A stretch of DNA of 64,000 nt from Eleusine coracana subsp. coracana. Its lineage: Eukaryota; Streptophyta; Magnoliopsida; Poales; Poaceae. The stretch spans positions 36,756,963 through 36,820,962 of the forward strand of contig CM064421.1 in NCBI GenBank assembly GCA_032690845.1, in the 5' to 3' direction. The translations under genes and the position numbers were made by a program. Positions 34,401-46,313 of this stretch are shown in pieces. The notes beneath the pieces are model-generated. The model saw only the letters and a program-made list of their open reading frames with translations. It was not told the DNA's origin and ran no database searches. Each line of letters opens with the position of its first letter. Positions within the stretch are counted from its first letter, which is position 1.

Positions 34401-37363
34401 AGCGTGGGAGAGTTGGCTTGAATGTTTATTTGTCATACATGGGGGAAGCCTACAAAGGTACACTGATACCGCTCATTATCTTGGCTCAAACCATGTTCCA
34501 ATTGCTTCAGATTGCTAGCAATTGGTGGATGGCATGGGCGAACCCACAAACTGAAGGGGGTGCGCCCAAGACAGATCATGTGGTGCTTCTGGTTGTTTAT
34601 ATGTCCCTGGCTTTTGGGAGCTCATTGTTTGTGTTTGTGAGAAGCCTTCTTGTGGCTACATTTGGTTTAGCTGCTGCCCAGAAGCTTTTTGTAAAAATGC
34701 TAAGATGTGTTTTTCGAGCGCCAATGTCATTCTTCGACACAACACCATGTGGGCGGATTTTGAACCGAGTAAGTTATGACCATGCTGCTATTCATGCTAA
34801 TATAATGTTTTAATATGTACATACTAAGTTTCCTGAATGATTCTACATACCAGGTTTCTGTTGACCAAAGTGTTGTGGATCTTGATATAGCATTTAGGCT
34901 TGGTGGATTTGCATCAACGTCAATTCAACTCCTTGGAATCGTTGCTGTCATGAGCAAAGTTACATGGCAAGTTCTGATTCTTATAGTTCCCATGGCTATT
35001 GCATGCATGTGGATGCAGGTAATTGTTGTGGTCGCTGTATATTGACACTTATATCTTGAGATTTTGTATAATCAGCTAGTGTTTCTTGATATTTGGACAA
35101 CGGTGGTGTAGGATGTCATGAATAACAATAGATTTGATAACTCGAATCATCTTTTGCAAGATGGGTATACCACTTGAGTTTACACTGATCGTTAACAAGG
35201 TCATTTACTATTGGCATAACATGTGCTCCACTGTTTGTTTAGCACCATCAACGTCTTGGGAATAGTTTGCATGCCTTAATAACTATATTAAACGGGATGC
35301 TACCACTTCTTTTCTGTTAACACCATCTGAGTGATGTGGGGTTACCTATCTTAGAAGGATCTGTTTTCTGGTAAATTGAATTGGAGTTTTTATAACGCTC
35401 CCATCTGCTATCACATTTGCAGAGGTATTATATTGCTTCGTCAAGGGAACTGACTCGGATTCTGAGCGTCCAGAAGTCTCCAGTGATCCATTTGTTTAGC
35501 GAATCAATTGCTGGTGCTGCTACAATAAGAGGGTTTGGTCAAGAGAAGCGGTTCATGAAAAGAAATCTTTACCTTCTCGACTGTTTTGCTCGCCCTCTAT
35601 TTTCCAGCCTTGCTGCTATCGAATGGCTCTGCCTTCGAATGGAATTGCTCTCAACTTTCGTCTTTGCTTTCTGCATGGCAATACTAGTGAGCTTTCCTCC
35701 TGGCACAATCGAACCAAGTATGTTTTATGTTCCACAAGCTGTTGTACTGTGTCTTTGTGATCTTTCTTTCCCCAGTCTTTCACTTGTTAGATGCAGTACA
35801 AGCTTGCACCACTTGTCAGTTATAACTTACTTTCAAATCACAGGTATGGCTGGGCTTGCTGTCACATACGGACTTAATTTAAATGCTCGCATGTCAAGAT
35901 GGATATTAAGCTTCTGTAAACTAGAGAATAGAATCATCTCTGTTGAGCGTATCTATCAATATTGCAAGATTCCTAGTGAGGCGCCACTGATTATTGAGGA
36001 TCATCGTCCACCATCCTCATGGCCTGAGAATGGAAACATCCAACTGATTGATCTCAAGGTATTCTTTTTAGAAGTTGGTTTGATGACTAGGCTTTTCTTG
36101 ACATGACTACAAAGCTGCTCAGCAGTGCTATGTATATCGATTTATGTGCATTTTTCTTTTTACTATGTACACTTGCAATCTGTATCTAGTTTAGTCTTCG
36201 ATTTTGTCATCTTACTTTGGTTTACCAAATGTTATAGGTCCGCTACAAGGATGACCTACCATTAGTTCTGCATGGAGTCAGCTGTATGTTTCCTGGTGGA
36301 AAAAAGATTGGGATTGTAGGGCGAACTGGAAGTGGTAAATCTACTCTTATTCAGGCCCTTTTCCGGTTAATTGAGCCGACTGGAGGAAAAATTATCATTG
36401 ACAACATTGACATTTCCTCAATTGGCCTTCATGATCTGAGGTCAAGGTTGAGCATCATCCCTCAAGACCCAACATTGTTTGAGGGTACTATCAGAATGAA
36501 TCTTGATCCTCTTGAAGAGCGTGCGGATCAAGAAATTTGGGAGGTACATCCTTGTTTTTTAGATGCTATAACTCGTGTTAAATGTGCTTGATTCTTATGG
36601 GAAAAATGTAATGTCTCTCAGGCCCTAGAGAAGTGTCAACTAGGAGACGTCATTCGTTCCAAGGAAGAAAAACTTGATACCCCAGGTTTGTTTTATTTCT
36701 GAGTTAATTACACACAAAACATATCTTAGAAGAGTAAGCTGGTGGTTTTGTTGATACCAAATTTCATTTTTCTTTTTGGCACACTTGTGATCCTGCAGTG
36801 CTAGAGAATGGGGATAACTGGAGTGTGGGGCAACGCCAGCTTATTGCATTGGGTAGGGCGCTGCTCAAGCAGGCAAAAATTTTGGTGCTTGATGAGGCAA
36901 CAGCATCTGTTGATACAGCAACAGATAATCTTATTCAAAAGATCATTCGTAGTGAATTCAAGGATTGCACGGTCTGTACTATTGCACACCGTATCCCCAC
37001 TGTTATTGACAGTGACATGGTCCTGGTCCTTAGTGATGGTATGAGCTCTTTCAAGAAATTTATCACGTCACCTTCTCCTTTTCGTAGTTAGAACTTTCTG
37101 GATTTTTTTAACTCCTCTATCGAAGTCCATTACTTTTCTTATTTTGTTTTTATTTGTTTTACATATAGCAAGCCAACAGTAAGTAACTAGCAAATATTTT
37201 TATGCACGGATTAAAAACTGAGAGGTATTTACAAATAATTTATCTCATTCCGATTTCAGGTAAAATTGCAGAGTTTGATACACCCCAAAGGCTTTTAGAG
37301 GACAAGTCCTCTATGTTCATGCAGCTAGTATCTGAATACTCCACTCGGTCGAGCTGTATATAG
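31221..37363 (+). CDS. ABCC13: ABC transporter C family, MRP5/lpa1 type (vacuolar phytate transporter)
   Basis: Eleven exons with GT-AG borders and consistent phases: 31221-33266, 33352-33672, 33751-33837, 34094-34768, 34854-35018, 35423-35717, 35844-36058, 36238-36543, 36622-36685, 36799-37038, 37260-37363; 1,505 residues. Order is a TMD0 of several N-terminal helices, TMD1, NBD1 (Walker A GVIGSGKSS near residue 659, LSGGQKQR, then VLDDPFS), a lysine-rich linker (KEKKKKEDRKKK), TMD2, and NBD2 (Walker A GRTGSGKST, WSVGQRQL, ILVLDEATAS). Length and sequence match rice OsABCC13/OsMRP5, maize lpa1 (ZmMRP4) and Arabidopsis ABCC5. Known members move inositol hexakisphosphate into the vacuole, and mutants have low-phytate seed. 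All catalytic motifs are intact, so it looks functional. Orthology is from memory of these sequences. Confidence 0.96.
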
Positions 37364-37782
37364 AGAGGCTTAGCTTAAAAACCCACCCCAAACCAAGTAG
37401 AGGCTGGGAGGTAAATAGTGTATCTGCCAGTGTACTTGCACAGTAGAGGTTCGTACCAACACCATAGGGCGATATAGAAAACGAGAGGGATATGTGGGAA
37501 GAACACTGGACGTTCCCTGACCTGAATAGCCATGGAATCGATGAGGGAATGCGGTAGGCCGCCATGGAAGGAGTTTTGTGACACTAGTACATTACCTGAA
37601 GCTTATGCTTCTGTATGTATAACAATGCATACTGCTGCTCCCTTGTAAAATGGATAATGGAGGGATTAACATGAGTAATAAGAATTGGAAAAGAGCTCTT
37701 TTTGGCATCAGGTTATTATGCTTGTTTTCTGTGTATGATACTGTGTTTCATAGCAACTGTTCCTGTGGTTTGTGATTTGTAA

Positions 37783-38767
37783 GAGCATCTCCAACAATTA
37801 TGTAAAAAATGACACCCAAAAAACTGGTTTAGCAAGTTTGTAAATGAGTATTGGGAATAGAAAAAGTTCCTTCCTCCAACAACTCCCAATATTAGGTTTC
37901 CAAAACACTTTAAATCTAGCCACGTCATCTTGTGTTAATGGGCCGGTGCCTGATCTGTTCATTTGATGAGGTCGAGACGTGTTCCGATCCAGTCGAGGCA
38001 AGCGGCGTTGGCGATCACAGCGTGGCCGCGCCCGTGCGATCGTGCCTGTAACCCTGCCACCAGCGACGACTCTTCACTTTCCGCTCCGTGGCTTTTCTAC
38101 TCCAATGCAGATCAATATGATTTCAAAACAGCTACAGAGCAAATCAGTCTCGGATTACAGTTTCGTTCTTCCGCTGCTATCACTACTCCATTCCATATTA
38201 TTTGTTGTCGCCGGCTAGCTCAAGTTTGAGCTAACCGACGACAACAACAAGAGAACGGGCGACAAAGACAGGAAACTGAATAGCTTGAGGAGACAACGAC
38301 AATGAACACAGTGTACCTAACTCTGATTGGAAAACAGGCGATGAACAGACTGGAGATGGGATGCCTGGTGCATGACGCCGGCGAACGGGAACAAAGGCAG
38401 GTGCGAACCAGCAGTGGGGGCAGCAATTGGATCCCGCGGAGCAGCGCGCGCCAACAACGCGAACGCCCGGAGTACCACACGGCAGTGGCTCTGTTCTCCT
38501 CTTCGGTGGTGGCCGCAAGAACTGCTCTCCTCGTCGTGAGTGTCCAGAATGCTCCACGATGGCGCCAACCGATTTTACCGCGGGAACAGCGGGATTTTGT
38601 GGATTGGGAGTCCCGATCTAGTTGCTAAATGTGGCGAGCGCATTGGGGAATGTAGGAAGTGCCAAAATTTAGGAAGTTGATTTACAGAACTGTTGGACGA
38701 GTGTTTTTTTAATAATATCCTAAATTAACGTTTAGGAACTGTTTTTACATAACTGTTGGAGATGCTC
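37783..38767. mobile_element. TIR DNA-transposon derivative, 985 bp
   Basis: Inverted ends GAGCATCTCCAACAATTATGTAAAAA (37783 on) and the complement of GTTTTTACATAACTGTTGGAGATGCTC (ending 38767), one mismatch in about 24 bases. GAGCATCTCCAACA is a very common grass DNA-transposon end. TAA precedes the left end, but the right flank reads AAGTAA, so the target duplication is unclear (PIF/Harbinger-like or Mutator-like). The interior is GC-rich in the middle without recognisable transposase. It starts 420 bases past the transporter stop. Confidence 0.7.
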
Positions 38768-38769
38768 AA

Positions 38770-39440
38770 GTAAATACTACAAAACTGAAGGTACTCGGGA
38801 GTACTATTGTTGGTAGAAGGCGCTCAGCAACCACTTGAGAGTAAGAAGGTTCAGAAGTTTACTCCATTCCGTGTTAGCGCACCAGCATGATCTGAATACA
38901 ACATTACCATGCAGCGGCGGGTGGATTTCCATTGATCCTCTCTGTTCTTTTAGACCAATTTATCCGATGAACTACGAATGACAGTGTTACCACAATTATG
39001 TCTCTTTTTTTTTAAAAAAAAACAACGGTTCAAATCCTGCATGCAACTGCACCAATTTTTGTGTCAAATTTGGTTTGTGCTAGAAATGAAGCAAATATCA
39101 CTACTCTGGAATCTTAGACTTGACTTGGAGGAACGCTTCCACCATGATAGGATCCATGCTTTCTGCAGTCTCTGCAGCGCTGCGCCTCTAAGCCGATAAC
39201 ACCAAACGAAACGATGATCTTTAGGCAAGAAATTATAATTTGGTTGAAGCTTAATTGCAGAGAAAAATCGAGCTTCAAAATTAATACTAGTAATAGACCT
39301 GGCCTCGCACGCCTATGTCTGGCGGCCAACTCCACCGTGTTGAGCCGTCAATTCGGAAGATACGGCAATCGCCTTGTGGATGTGGCGTACCACACAGGGG
39401 CGACGGAAGTGAGGGCTGAAGGGGGCCAGGGTCCCCCTAT
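38770..39440. other. Intergenic region, no gene
   Basis: Mixed sequence with a T/A homopolymer stretch at about 39006-39025 and no supported open frame or element ends. Confidence 0.4.
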
Positions 39441-39443
39441 ATG

Positions 39444-40069
39444 CTATATCCACACAGTATATGCATAAAAGATTTCATCATGTAAATCAGTAGAAAATTT
39501 AGATATGACCCTCCACCCCCTCCCTAGCTCCTCCCACACGCACGACATCCTTCTACAAGCGTTTTCGGTGCGTGTCCGAGTCAGTGGGTCCCTCACCAGC
39601 CATAGCAAGCCGCGTTCGTCGCCCTTGGCCTTGTCGTCAACGACGATGACCGTGACATGTGTGTCTAGCACGGGAGCCTCAGTGTGTTCGATGTCCTCTG
39701 CCACCATGTTGCCGTCGTGCTCGAAGTCGTCCTCGATGGTGATGCTCACATGCCGTTTTGGCTCCGGTACAGTGACGTGCGCCATGATTTGCTCCTCGAA
39801 ATCCACCACTTTCTCCAGTACATCCAACTTCTTGTCACTTCCAAAACAGCAGTGGCGATCACCTCCACCGTATCCTTCCTCATCGGGCCCATGGGGACCT
39901 CTCGCGCCCACTTTGGCTCGTCTCCTCCTCCTCGAGGAGGACGACAACGGTGGTCCGAGCATTGGCTTAAAATGAGTATGGCTATCACGAGAAGCACGAA
40001 AAGTCTCCCTAAACATCCTATGATGATAATGCGAAGGTCAGGCTGGTTCGGCTCATGGCCACCAGACAT
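39444..40069 (-). pseudogene. Unrecognised coding-like region, possibly a frameshifted small gene
   Basis: On the minus strand a frame starting at 40069 (MSGGHEPNQPDLRIIIIG...) has a clear hydrophobic segment at residues about 13-34, like a membrane anchor. It overlaps a second frame (39444-40016) whose middle is rich in acidic and hydrophobic residues and looks protein-like (KKLDVLEKVVDFEEQIMAHV). The two could be one protein after a frame slip near 39870-39900, or two chance frames. I do not recognise a family and give no function. Confidence 0.25.
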
Positions 40070-40219
40070 GGCAGTCGAAGATGGGAATTGTCGTGCTCAA
40101 ATGAGCTGGGGGTAGGGGAGCCAGAGCCACAATGCAATCGTTTGGTTTGTGGAGGAGGAAGAAGACCCACATCGGTCTGGTAGCATTTGGGATCAAGAGC
40201 AGTTATAAAAATCATGGAA

Positions 40220-40960
40220 TATTATCCTCGACATATATTGTGTTTCAGGTAAAAGTGCTCATGATATTAGGTGTCGCGCTGCATGGCAATTCTCGAAAAT
40301 GAAAATGACATAGGAGTTGTAAGGAAACATGAGCTACCAGTGTCTTAGTTCGCTAGTGGCCAACCCAGCCGAGAGCTCGATCGTGATCTCAGTAATTAAG
40401 CTAAATACAGTTCGCCGCGACAAGAGAGGTTGGATCACCTCCCATTGTGGTCTCAACATTGTCTAAAATCAATCAAGGAGCTGTGGTTGATCTAACTACA
40501 TAAATGTCCTTAATTTGGCTCTAGTGTGCCGCTACTGCACGGGAAAGGCGACAACTTCATGGCCGTCCCAGCTCCCATGGACCTCGCCCTCCTTTTTACC
40601 GAGGTACATATGTCCCATAGTAGTTCCCAAGAACTTTACAATTGTCTTATAACTTCCGAGTGATTAATTGACATAAAATTAGGAAGTACTTCTTCTAAAT
40701 CTTCATCTAGATCAAAAATGAAATTTGTCTTTCTTCATAAGCACCTAATTAGGTGTACTCACTGAATATAGCCCCCGACTCAAAAGGTATTTAGATGACT
40801 AAATATCTTATGAGTCTAAAAAATGCATCATAAGCATTCATCTGTTGAACATATTGATCCATGTGGTGCACCAGAATAGATGTAGCCCCTGACTCAGAAG
40901 TTATTTAAAATTAAATAGTTTGTGAGCCAAAAAAGAAATACACCATATACAAAATCACTT
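40220..40960. repeat. Degenerate repeat region with recurring AGCCCCYGACTC motif
   Basis: The phrase tagcccc-c/t-gactca-aaggt/gtt-atttaaa occurs at about 40769 and 40880, each followed by a gtgagcc/gagtc motif. Such agcccccgac phrases are frequent in LTRs and UTRs of grass Gypsy-type elements, so this is probably decayed retrotransposon sequence. No coding remnant is visible. Confidence 0.35.
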
Positions 40961-40972
40961 GATGATCCCAAG

Positions 40973-41500
40973 TTTAGATCTACCACTCGCTCGAGTGATT
41001 TCAATAATAAATCACTTGTCTTTGTAGCTTTCAATATTGGGAATGAGATCCTCCGCTTTGAGGGGTAAAGTTAAAGTCATGACTTTGCCCTTCTTTTTCA
41101 TCATTGGATCACAAAACCAAGCCTCAGATGTGTTGCTACAACACTTATCTACAGTGTTTTGATATAGTAAAACTTGTTTTGGTAGTTTTTTTATTTTATA
41201 TTTGATTATAGTAAAGACACTATTACTATTTTCCCATGTTCATATAGACACAAATCATTATTCCTTTTGGTGCGAGGTAGAGGAGTCGATCCCCCAATAT
41301 TGAGACTACCACTACTCCGAATGATTTCAATAATGAATCACTTATCTATGTAGCCCTTAAGATTGAGACTACCACTCCCCCAAGTGATTCCAATAATAAA
41401 TCACTTATCTATGTAGCCCCCAAAATTAAGACTATCACTCCCCGGAGCGATTCCAATAATAAATCACTTATGGTGCAAGTGATTTCAAAATAGCGAATCA
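40973..41500. repeat. 63-bp tandem repeat cluster
   Basis: Units start at 41301, 41364 and 41427 (gagactaccactccccaagtgattccaataataaatcactta...tatgtagccc), period 63, with a diverged extra unit at about 40978-41035. Conserved core is GTGATTCCAATAATAAATCACTTA. Non-coding. Confidence 0.8.
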
Positions 41501-41542
41501 CCTATACCAGAAATCCATAATTATCTAACCAACCAAGTGATT

Positions 41543-41864
41543 TTCATATAAAATTGCTATTTTCATCAAAACCAAACACCTGTAAATAACAATAAATGGT
41601 TGGATATGCAATGTTAGAAAATATCTGCTTAGCACAGTATTTTGAAGTCTTTGCAAAACTAGGTCAAAATTGCATATAAATGCTCTTTCCTACTCGGTTT
41701 CTATTCATATAAAATTGCTATTTTCATCAAAACCAGACACCTGTAAATAGCAATAAATGGTTGGATATGCGATATTAGAAAATATATGCTTAGCGCAGTA
41801 TCTTGAAGTCTTCTGCAAAACTAGGTCAAAATTACATATAAATGTCCTTTCCTCCTCGGTTTCT
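41543..41864. repeat. 161-bp direct tandem duplication
   Basis: The block starting TTCATATAAAATTGCTATTTT at 41543 is repeated from 41704, with roughly a dozen scattered substitutions and one single-base indel by eye. Period 161. Non-coding and recent compared with the 63-bp array next to it. Confidence 0.85.
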
Positions 41865-42434
41865 GCCATACATTATTCTGGAGGTATGCTTTGCTCTGGA
41901 GACTGCCGTGTGTGGAGAGATGGCGAAGAGTGGACAGTATTCTTAGTGCAGCCGCTAATGGGAATTGAGGAACAATTCTCAATGGCAAAAATCTAAAAAG
42001 CTCTCCTGTCGCTGAGGGGCTGACACTCGGATATGCTACAGTGACAGAACAGCGGGGTTCACATTGGCCCCGAGTGCGCGAACCGACGGCCGCAACAAGG
42101 AATCCACATTGCAAATTCAATTCCAACTGACTTATGCAATTAAGAGTACTTATACTGGCTAACCCGGCTCGTGATCGTCCAATGCCGTCCCCGCGCTCTC
42201 CTACACCAAAATGGTGCCTGTTCGGCCGAATTTTCCTGTCCTCGGCCTAAAACACCATACCCAGAGCAGAAGCCGTGCAAGCCGAACACATGCGCAAGCG
42301 CAATTTGAGCACGCACGTGCATACTCTCTCACGTTGAACACGCGCAGCCATCTCGTTCCGCCGTAGCGGGGACACATGCTGCACGCATTTCTTCTGCCTG
42401 TGACTTGAGCGCGGGTTCAATTCTACAGAACACC

Positions 42435-42442
42435 TATATAAG
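42435..42442 (+). promoter_or_regulatory. TATA box of the REVEILLE-like gene
   Basis: TATATAAG in the context ACACCTATATAAGCGCG, 132 bases before the start codon at 42567. Strong match; expected start of transcription is near 42468. Confidence 0.65.
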
Positions 42443-42566
42443 CGCGACGGACCTCAGTTGAGCTCCCACACCATCAGTAGTACGAGCTCTCTTGCGCTCG
42501 AGAGAGAAACTGAAGCCAGATATAAGAGGCGCGAGAAGAAGAAGAAGAAAGCACAGCAGCTGCGGA

Positions 42567-43229
42567 ATGGCGTTGGCGGCTGGGAAGAAGGCTCGGAAGC
42601 CGTACACGATCACCAGGCGGCGAGACAAGTGGACGGCCAACGAGCACGGCCTGTTCCTCCACGCCATGCAGCTGTTCGGCCGCGACTGGAAGAAGGTCGA
42701 GCAGTTCGTGGTCACCAAGTCGGCCACGCAGATACACAGCCACGCTCAGAAGCACTTCCTCAAGATTCAGAAGCGGGGCCTCACGGCGGCGGCGTCGCCT
42801 CACCCACGTTTCCCTCCGCAGCCAATCAGCAACTACCACGACAATGCAGCGGCGACGACCCTGGAATTGGCTCACTTGGAGCAGAGTGCGGACTGGGCGT
42901 GCACCTCACTCGGAGCATGCTGGCCAAGCCAAAGCCATGGCTTGTTCATGGAGGCGCCAAACTGCAGCGAGGAACTGGCTGCCGCCTCACCGAGCGACGA
43001 AGACTGGATCCTCGATTCCTCGTTGCTGGATGAGACGATGATTCACCTCCCGTTGTCTCCCGACGATCTCCATTTCGCTCAGGTGTACAGATTTATCGGC
43101 GATGTTTTTGGATCAGACGCGCTGCTGCTGGACGAGGCGCAGCTGCAGAGACTGCAGAGCATGGATCCTGTTGTCGTGGAGGCGATCTTGCTCGCGCTGA
43201 GAAACCTTCAAGTCAACCTATTTGTCTAG
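42567..43229 (+). CDS. MYB-related transcription factor, REVEILLE (RVE4/6/8)-like, single exon
   Basis: A 220-residue protein with one SANT/MYB-like repeat near residues 11-65: ARKPYTITRRRDKW, LQLFGRDWKKVEQFV-type helix and SATQIHSHAQKHFLKIQK. Family members of the CCA1/LHY/RVE group carry SHAQKYF; here the tyrosine is histidine (residue about 62). The C-terminal part (FAQVYRFIGDVFG...MDPVVVEAILLALRNLQVNL) matches the LCL region special to RVE4/6/8 clock activators. Relatives have several introns and about 290 residues, whereas this copy has none and is shorter. ATG 42567 is chosen since the frame upstream has no ATG and the TATA box is at 42435. It is likely nuclear, binding evening-element-type DNA, if the changed motif still works. 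Confidence 0.85.
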   Translation: MALAAGKKARKPYTITRRRDKWTANEHGLFLHAMQLFGRDWKKVEQFVVTKSATQIHSHAQKHFLKIQKRGLTAAASPHPRFPPQPISNYHDNAAATTLELAHLEQSADWACTSLGACWPSQSHGLFMEAPNCSEELAAASPSDEDWILDSSLLDETMIHLPLSPDDLHFAQVYRFIGDVFGSDALLLDEAQLQRLQSMDPVVVEAILLALRNLQVNLFV

Positions 43230-43239
43230 GATTCAAGAG

Positions 43240-43729
43240 TGCTAGTATGGTTTTGTTCACTGTTTTTTACTTTTTAGATAGCATCGAACAGAAAAATAGG
43301 TTGAAGTACAGTAATGTATATGCAGTTAAAATGCAGGATTTAAACATCTTTCCATAGTACTCAGATGTTCAGCAATTATTCACGGCAAATAAAACACGAT
43401 GCAAATGGAACGTTCTTTTGGTCATTTTATTTTCTGACATGTTTTAGAGTAAAGCAAGCGAACAAGAGCCCAGTCCACTCTGAAGAAATCGAATGTAACC
43501 TGGTGGAGACATGATTCATATAATACTAGCACAACTTGGCACACACAAGTATCATGAATGGTACCACTGCGTTCAGCTGAATCGTGTATGCTTTTGCCAA
43601 CATGATCTAAAATATCTAACAGTAAAATGATTTGGCAAAGCATATTATATCAGCGTTTCCAACAAAATAATACAGCCTTAGGGTACATGATGTATAGGTA
43701 ACTGGGATGGAACATAAAGGTGGTAAAAT
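43240..43729. other. Gap between converging REVEILLE-like and VPS62-like genes
   Basis: AT-rich sequence that must hold the 3' UTRs of both genes. AATAAAA motifs occur on the plus strand at 43388-43393 region and T-rich complement near 43425. No further gene. Confidence 0.4.
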
Positions 43730-46313
43730 CTAGCATCTCTCATCCCCTTTCCAATTGTTTTTCTCCTTCGGACCTGTAGGACCTTCCTCCTCGTACAATT
43801 CTACAGGAAGACTGTCGAATATTGCTTCCGCGGTGAACCGGAGAAAGAATGGTAAGAAGCTGAGTACCGTGTCTATTTCAGAACGTGAGTTGTACGTGAG
43901 AGTCGGCCCCCACTCTCTCATGTATTGCAGCCAGCATGGTTCAGCAACAGCAGCACCCAGGTGTTGTGCAGAGATGATTTTATACTGCGAGCTCGAATCA
44001 ACTGAAAGATCACTACGTGCCACATCGTTTCTAACTCCGACACCAAGCTTCTCAGATCCCATCAGATAGCAGCCAGGGTGGGGGTAGCTTGCATGTCCAT
44101 TCTTCGACGAATAAACAATCGCTTTGTTTCCCGAGATGAACTCCAAATCAGAAGCATCCACCCATTCACCCCCACTGTGCTGTGAAAAGTAGATAGACGA
44201 GAGTTCGCCGGAGAAGTTGCTTATTCGTAGGGTGAAATGCTCCCAATCTCCAACATGCCTACCAACTTTCTGTAGAGCAAAGCTTGCAAATCCAACCTTG
44301 ATTGTTGCTGGACCATTGAACGGACAGAACACCCACATTGCTATGTCAGTGAAAGTCCCTCCATAAGCCGGCTTAACATGGACATAGAGCTCAGCACTCT
44401 TCAAATTGCCAACTTTGACATTCTGATTCCTATCATCATCAGGGAGATCAATCCAGTACTCACCGTCATTTGTCCCACCAGCAGGAAGGTTTGAACCACC
44501 AGCAAGTATTGCATCTCCCATTTTTACATCTTTCTTGTACAGTGTAGCTCCGTTCTCAAAGAACCATGAAACTGATGATGGTAAGTAGATCTCTTGAGGG
44601 TGGAAGAATACAGTTGGGCCATAATGCTTGATTAATGCATGGATTTGCTCCAAGTTAGGCATGGCTCTTAAGTTTGAATCAAAGTTCTTCAAGCAGGGAA
44701 TGCTTGATTCTTCACTACCTCCTAAATTTGTTTCGCAAGAGAATGTACCAACTGGTATACCTTGCCCTGTCACTCCTCGGTGGCAAGGCCTTGTATTCCA
44801 TACTTGGCATCTGTTTTCCAAATTTACAATTGAACTCAAGTTTTCACAAGCATCTGTGAGGTCATGTCGCACACATCGAACTGCTTCAAGTGAGGGCTTC
44901 TTTGGTCCTTTGGTGACCACATAACCGAGAGCTTTATACCCATCTGGCGGAGTCGGTAGCCAGAAGCAACCACATTCATTGTTGTTATCTTCAGATAAGC
45001 CAGCGTTAGTCCAAACAAGGGAGTAATCTAATGGTTTCTCAAGGGCGGGCTTGCTATTAGTCAACTGCTTGCTAGTCACTTCCCTTGCCACAAGAAGAAA
45101 TCCCTTTAAGGATCGGTTATTTGGTTGGGCATAGTGCCCAAGGCAGTGGAAACCAACAGGAACGTCATCTGGCTCATAGAATGTTGCTTCTGAACAGCTC
45201 CATATACTCCGGAATCTGGTAATATTTACAACGTCAAGCTCTCCAATGCAAATCATCCCCCTTGCAAAATCCCCTCCTGCGATGGAATTTATGAAGGAAG
45301 GTAAACATAAGTATCCATGGAAACAATCTTTCTGACAAAAAAATGGCAAGCAGATTCAGAATGTACTGAATCTTGCTTCTAGCAACATTTATGCTTTTGT
45401 AAATTCAGAATAAAGTTAAAGCAGATTCAGAAAAGCATAAATGTTGCAACCTCATGACAGTAAAAGAGCTGGCTTCTAGTAACCTGTACAAATAAAATTT
45501 ACCATGCCGGATATTTTTTTCTTCTATTCAAATTCTTATTTCTCTATTTAGGAATAATATATCATGGCAAAATTACTCTGGCTCCCTCGACAGGACAGAT
45601 ATCTGTACGCTTGTTTACAATGATTGCTACCTTGAAAATGAAGAGATCACACTTCAGCAGCGTGAAACGCTCCAATTCTATAGCTTCGCGGCTAACCAAC
45701 CCGGAATAGCATGCACACAAAGGCAAGCAACAAGATATTGGCCAAAGCAGCAACATGCAAAGCACACGCATTCTAAGCTCACAGATCAAATAACCAATGG
45801 CCAAAGCAACTGAAATTGAAGTTGTAGCAACATCCAAAATCACAAAATAAATTCCATCTTATCGCAGGACTTCATCCTCTGAATTTGGAACAACATGTGA
45901 CAACTGACCAGAAGCGAATTTCGTACTTCAATCATTAGCGCGTAAGTAAATAAGCTGACTCGATTCTACCAATTATCATGAAACAAAATCCGCCGTGGGA
46001 GCAGGAAAACCAGCACATGGGGCAATGATTGAAGTAAGAAATCAATAAATCTATCGCAGGAAAAAGCAGTAGACATCCCGCTAAAACAAACGGGAAATTA
46101 TTCAAAAAAAAAACAAACGGGAAGGATTGACGAACTAACAATCAGCCCTGTAAGCAGGCAAAGAAATTCAGGACAGCGGAAGAGACAGAGAAAAAGAGGC
46201 GAACCTTGCGGCCACTCGGGCAAGGGCGCCGGCAGCTGGAACGGCTCCGGAAGCCGCACCGCGCCGCCTTCGGCGACCGATCGGCCACAGCAGAACCAGT
46301 TCCACCCGCCCAT
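43730..46313 (-). CDS. DUF946 / VPS62-type protein, two exons
   Basis: Exon 1 is 46313-46205 and exon 2 is 45276-43730 on the minus strand, joined in phase 1 across a 928-bp intron (donor AAG|GTTCGC, acceptor CATCGCAG); 551 residues. The N-terminus MGGWNWFCC followed by FQLPAPLPEWPQGGDFARG is the conserved opening of the plant DUF946 family, annotated by similarity as vacuolar protein sorting-associated protein 62. The core includes FHPQEIYLPSSVSWFFENGA, VHVKPAYGGTFTDIAMWVFCPFNGP and GRHVGDWEHFTLR, then YFSQHSGGEWV and KAIVYSSKNGHASYPHPG. No membrane span. Biochemical role is unknown; the link to vacuolar sorting comes only from the yeast name. Start chosen by family match; upstream frame to 46394 has no ATG. 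Confidence 0.9.

Noticed and set aside
40973..41500. CRISPR-like regularly spaced repeats
   Set aside because: Units are contiguous 63-bp tandem copies without unique spacers, in a plant genome; a tandem repeat is the right reading.
42492..42566. N-terminal extension of the REVEILLE-like protein
   Set aside because: No ATG in this stretch; the first ATG is 42567 and the sequence is within the expected leader.
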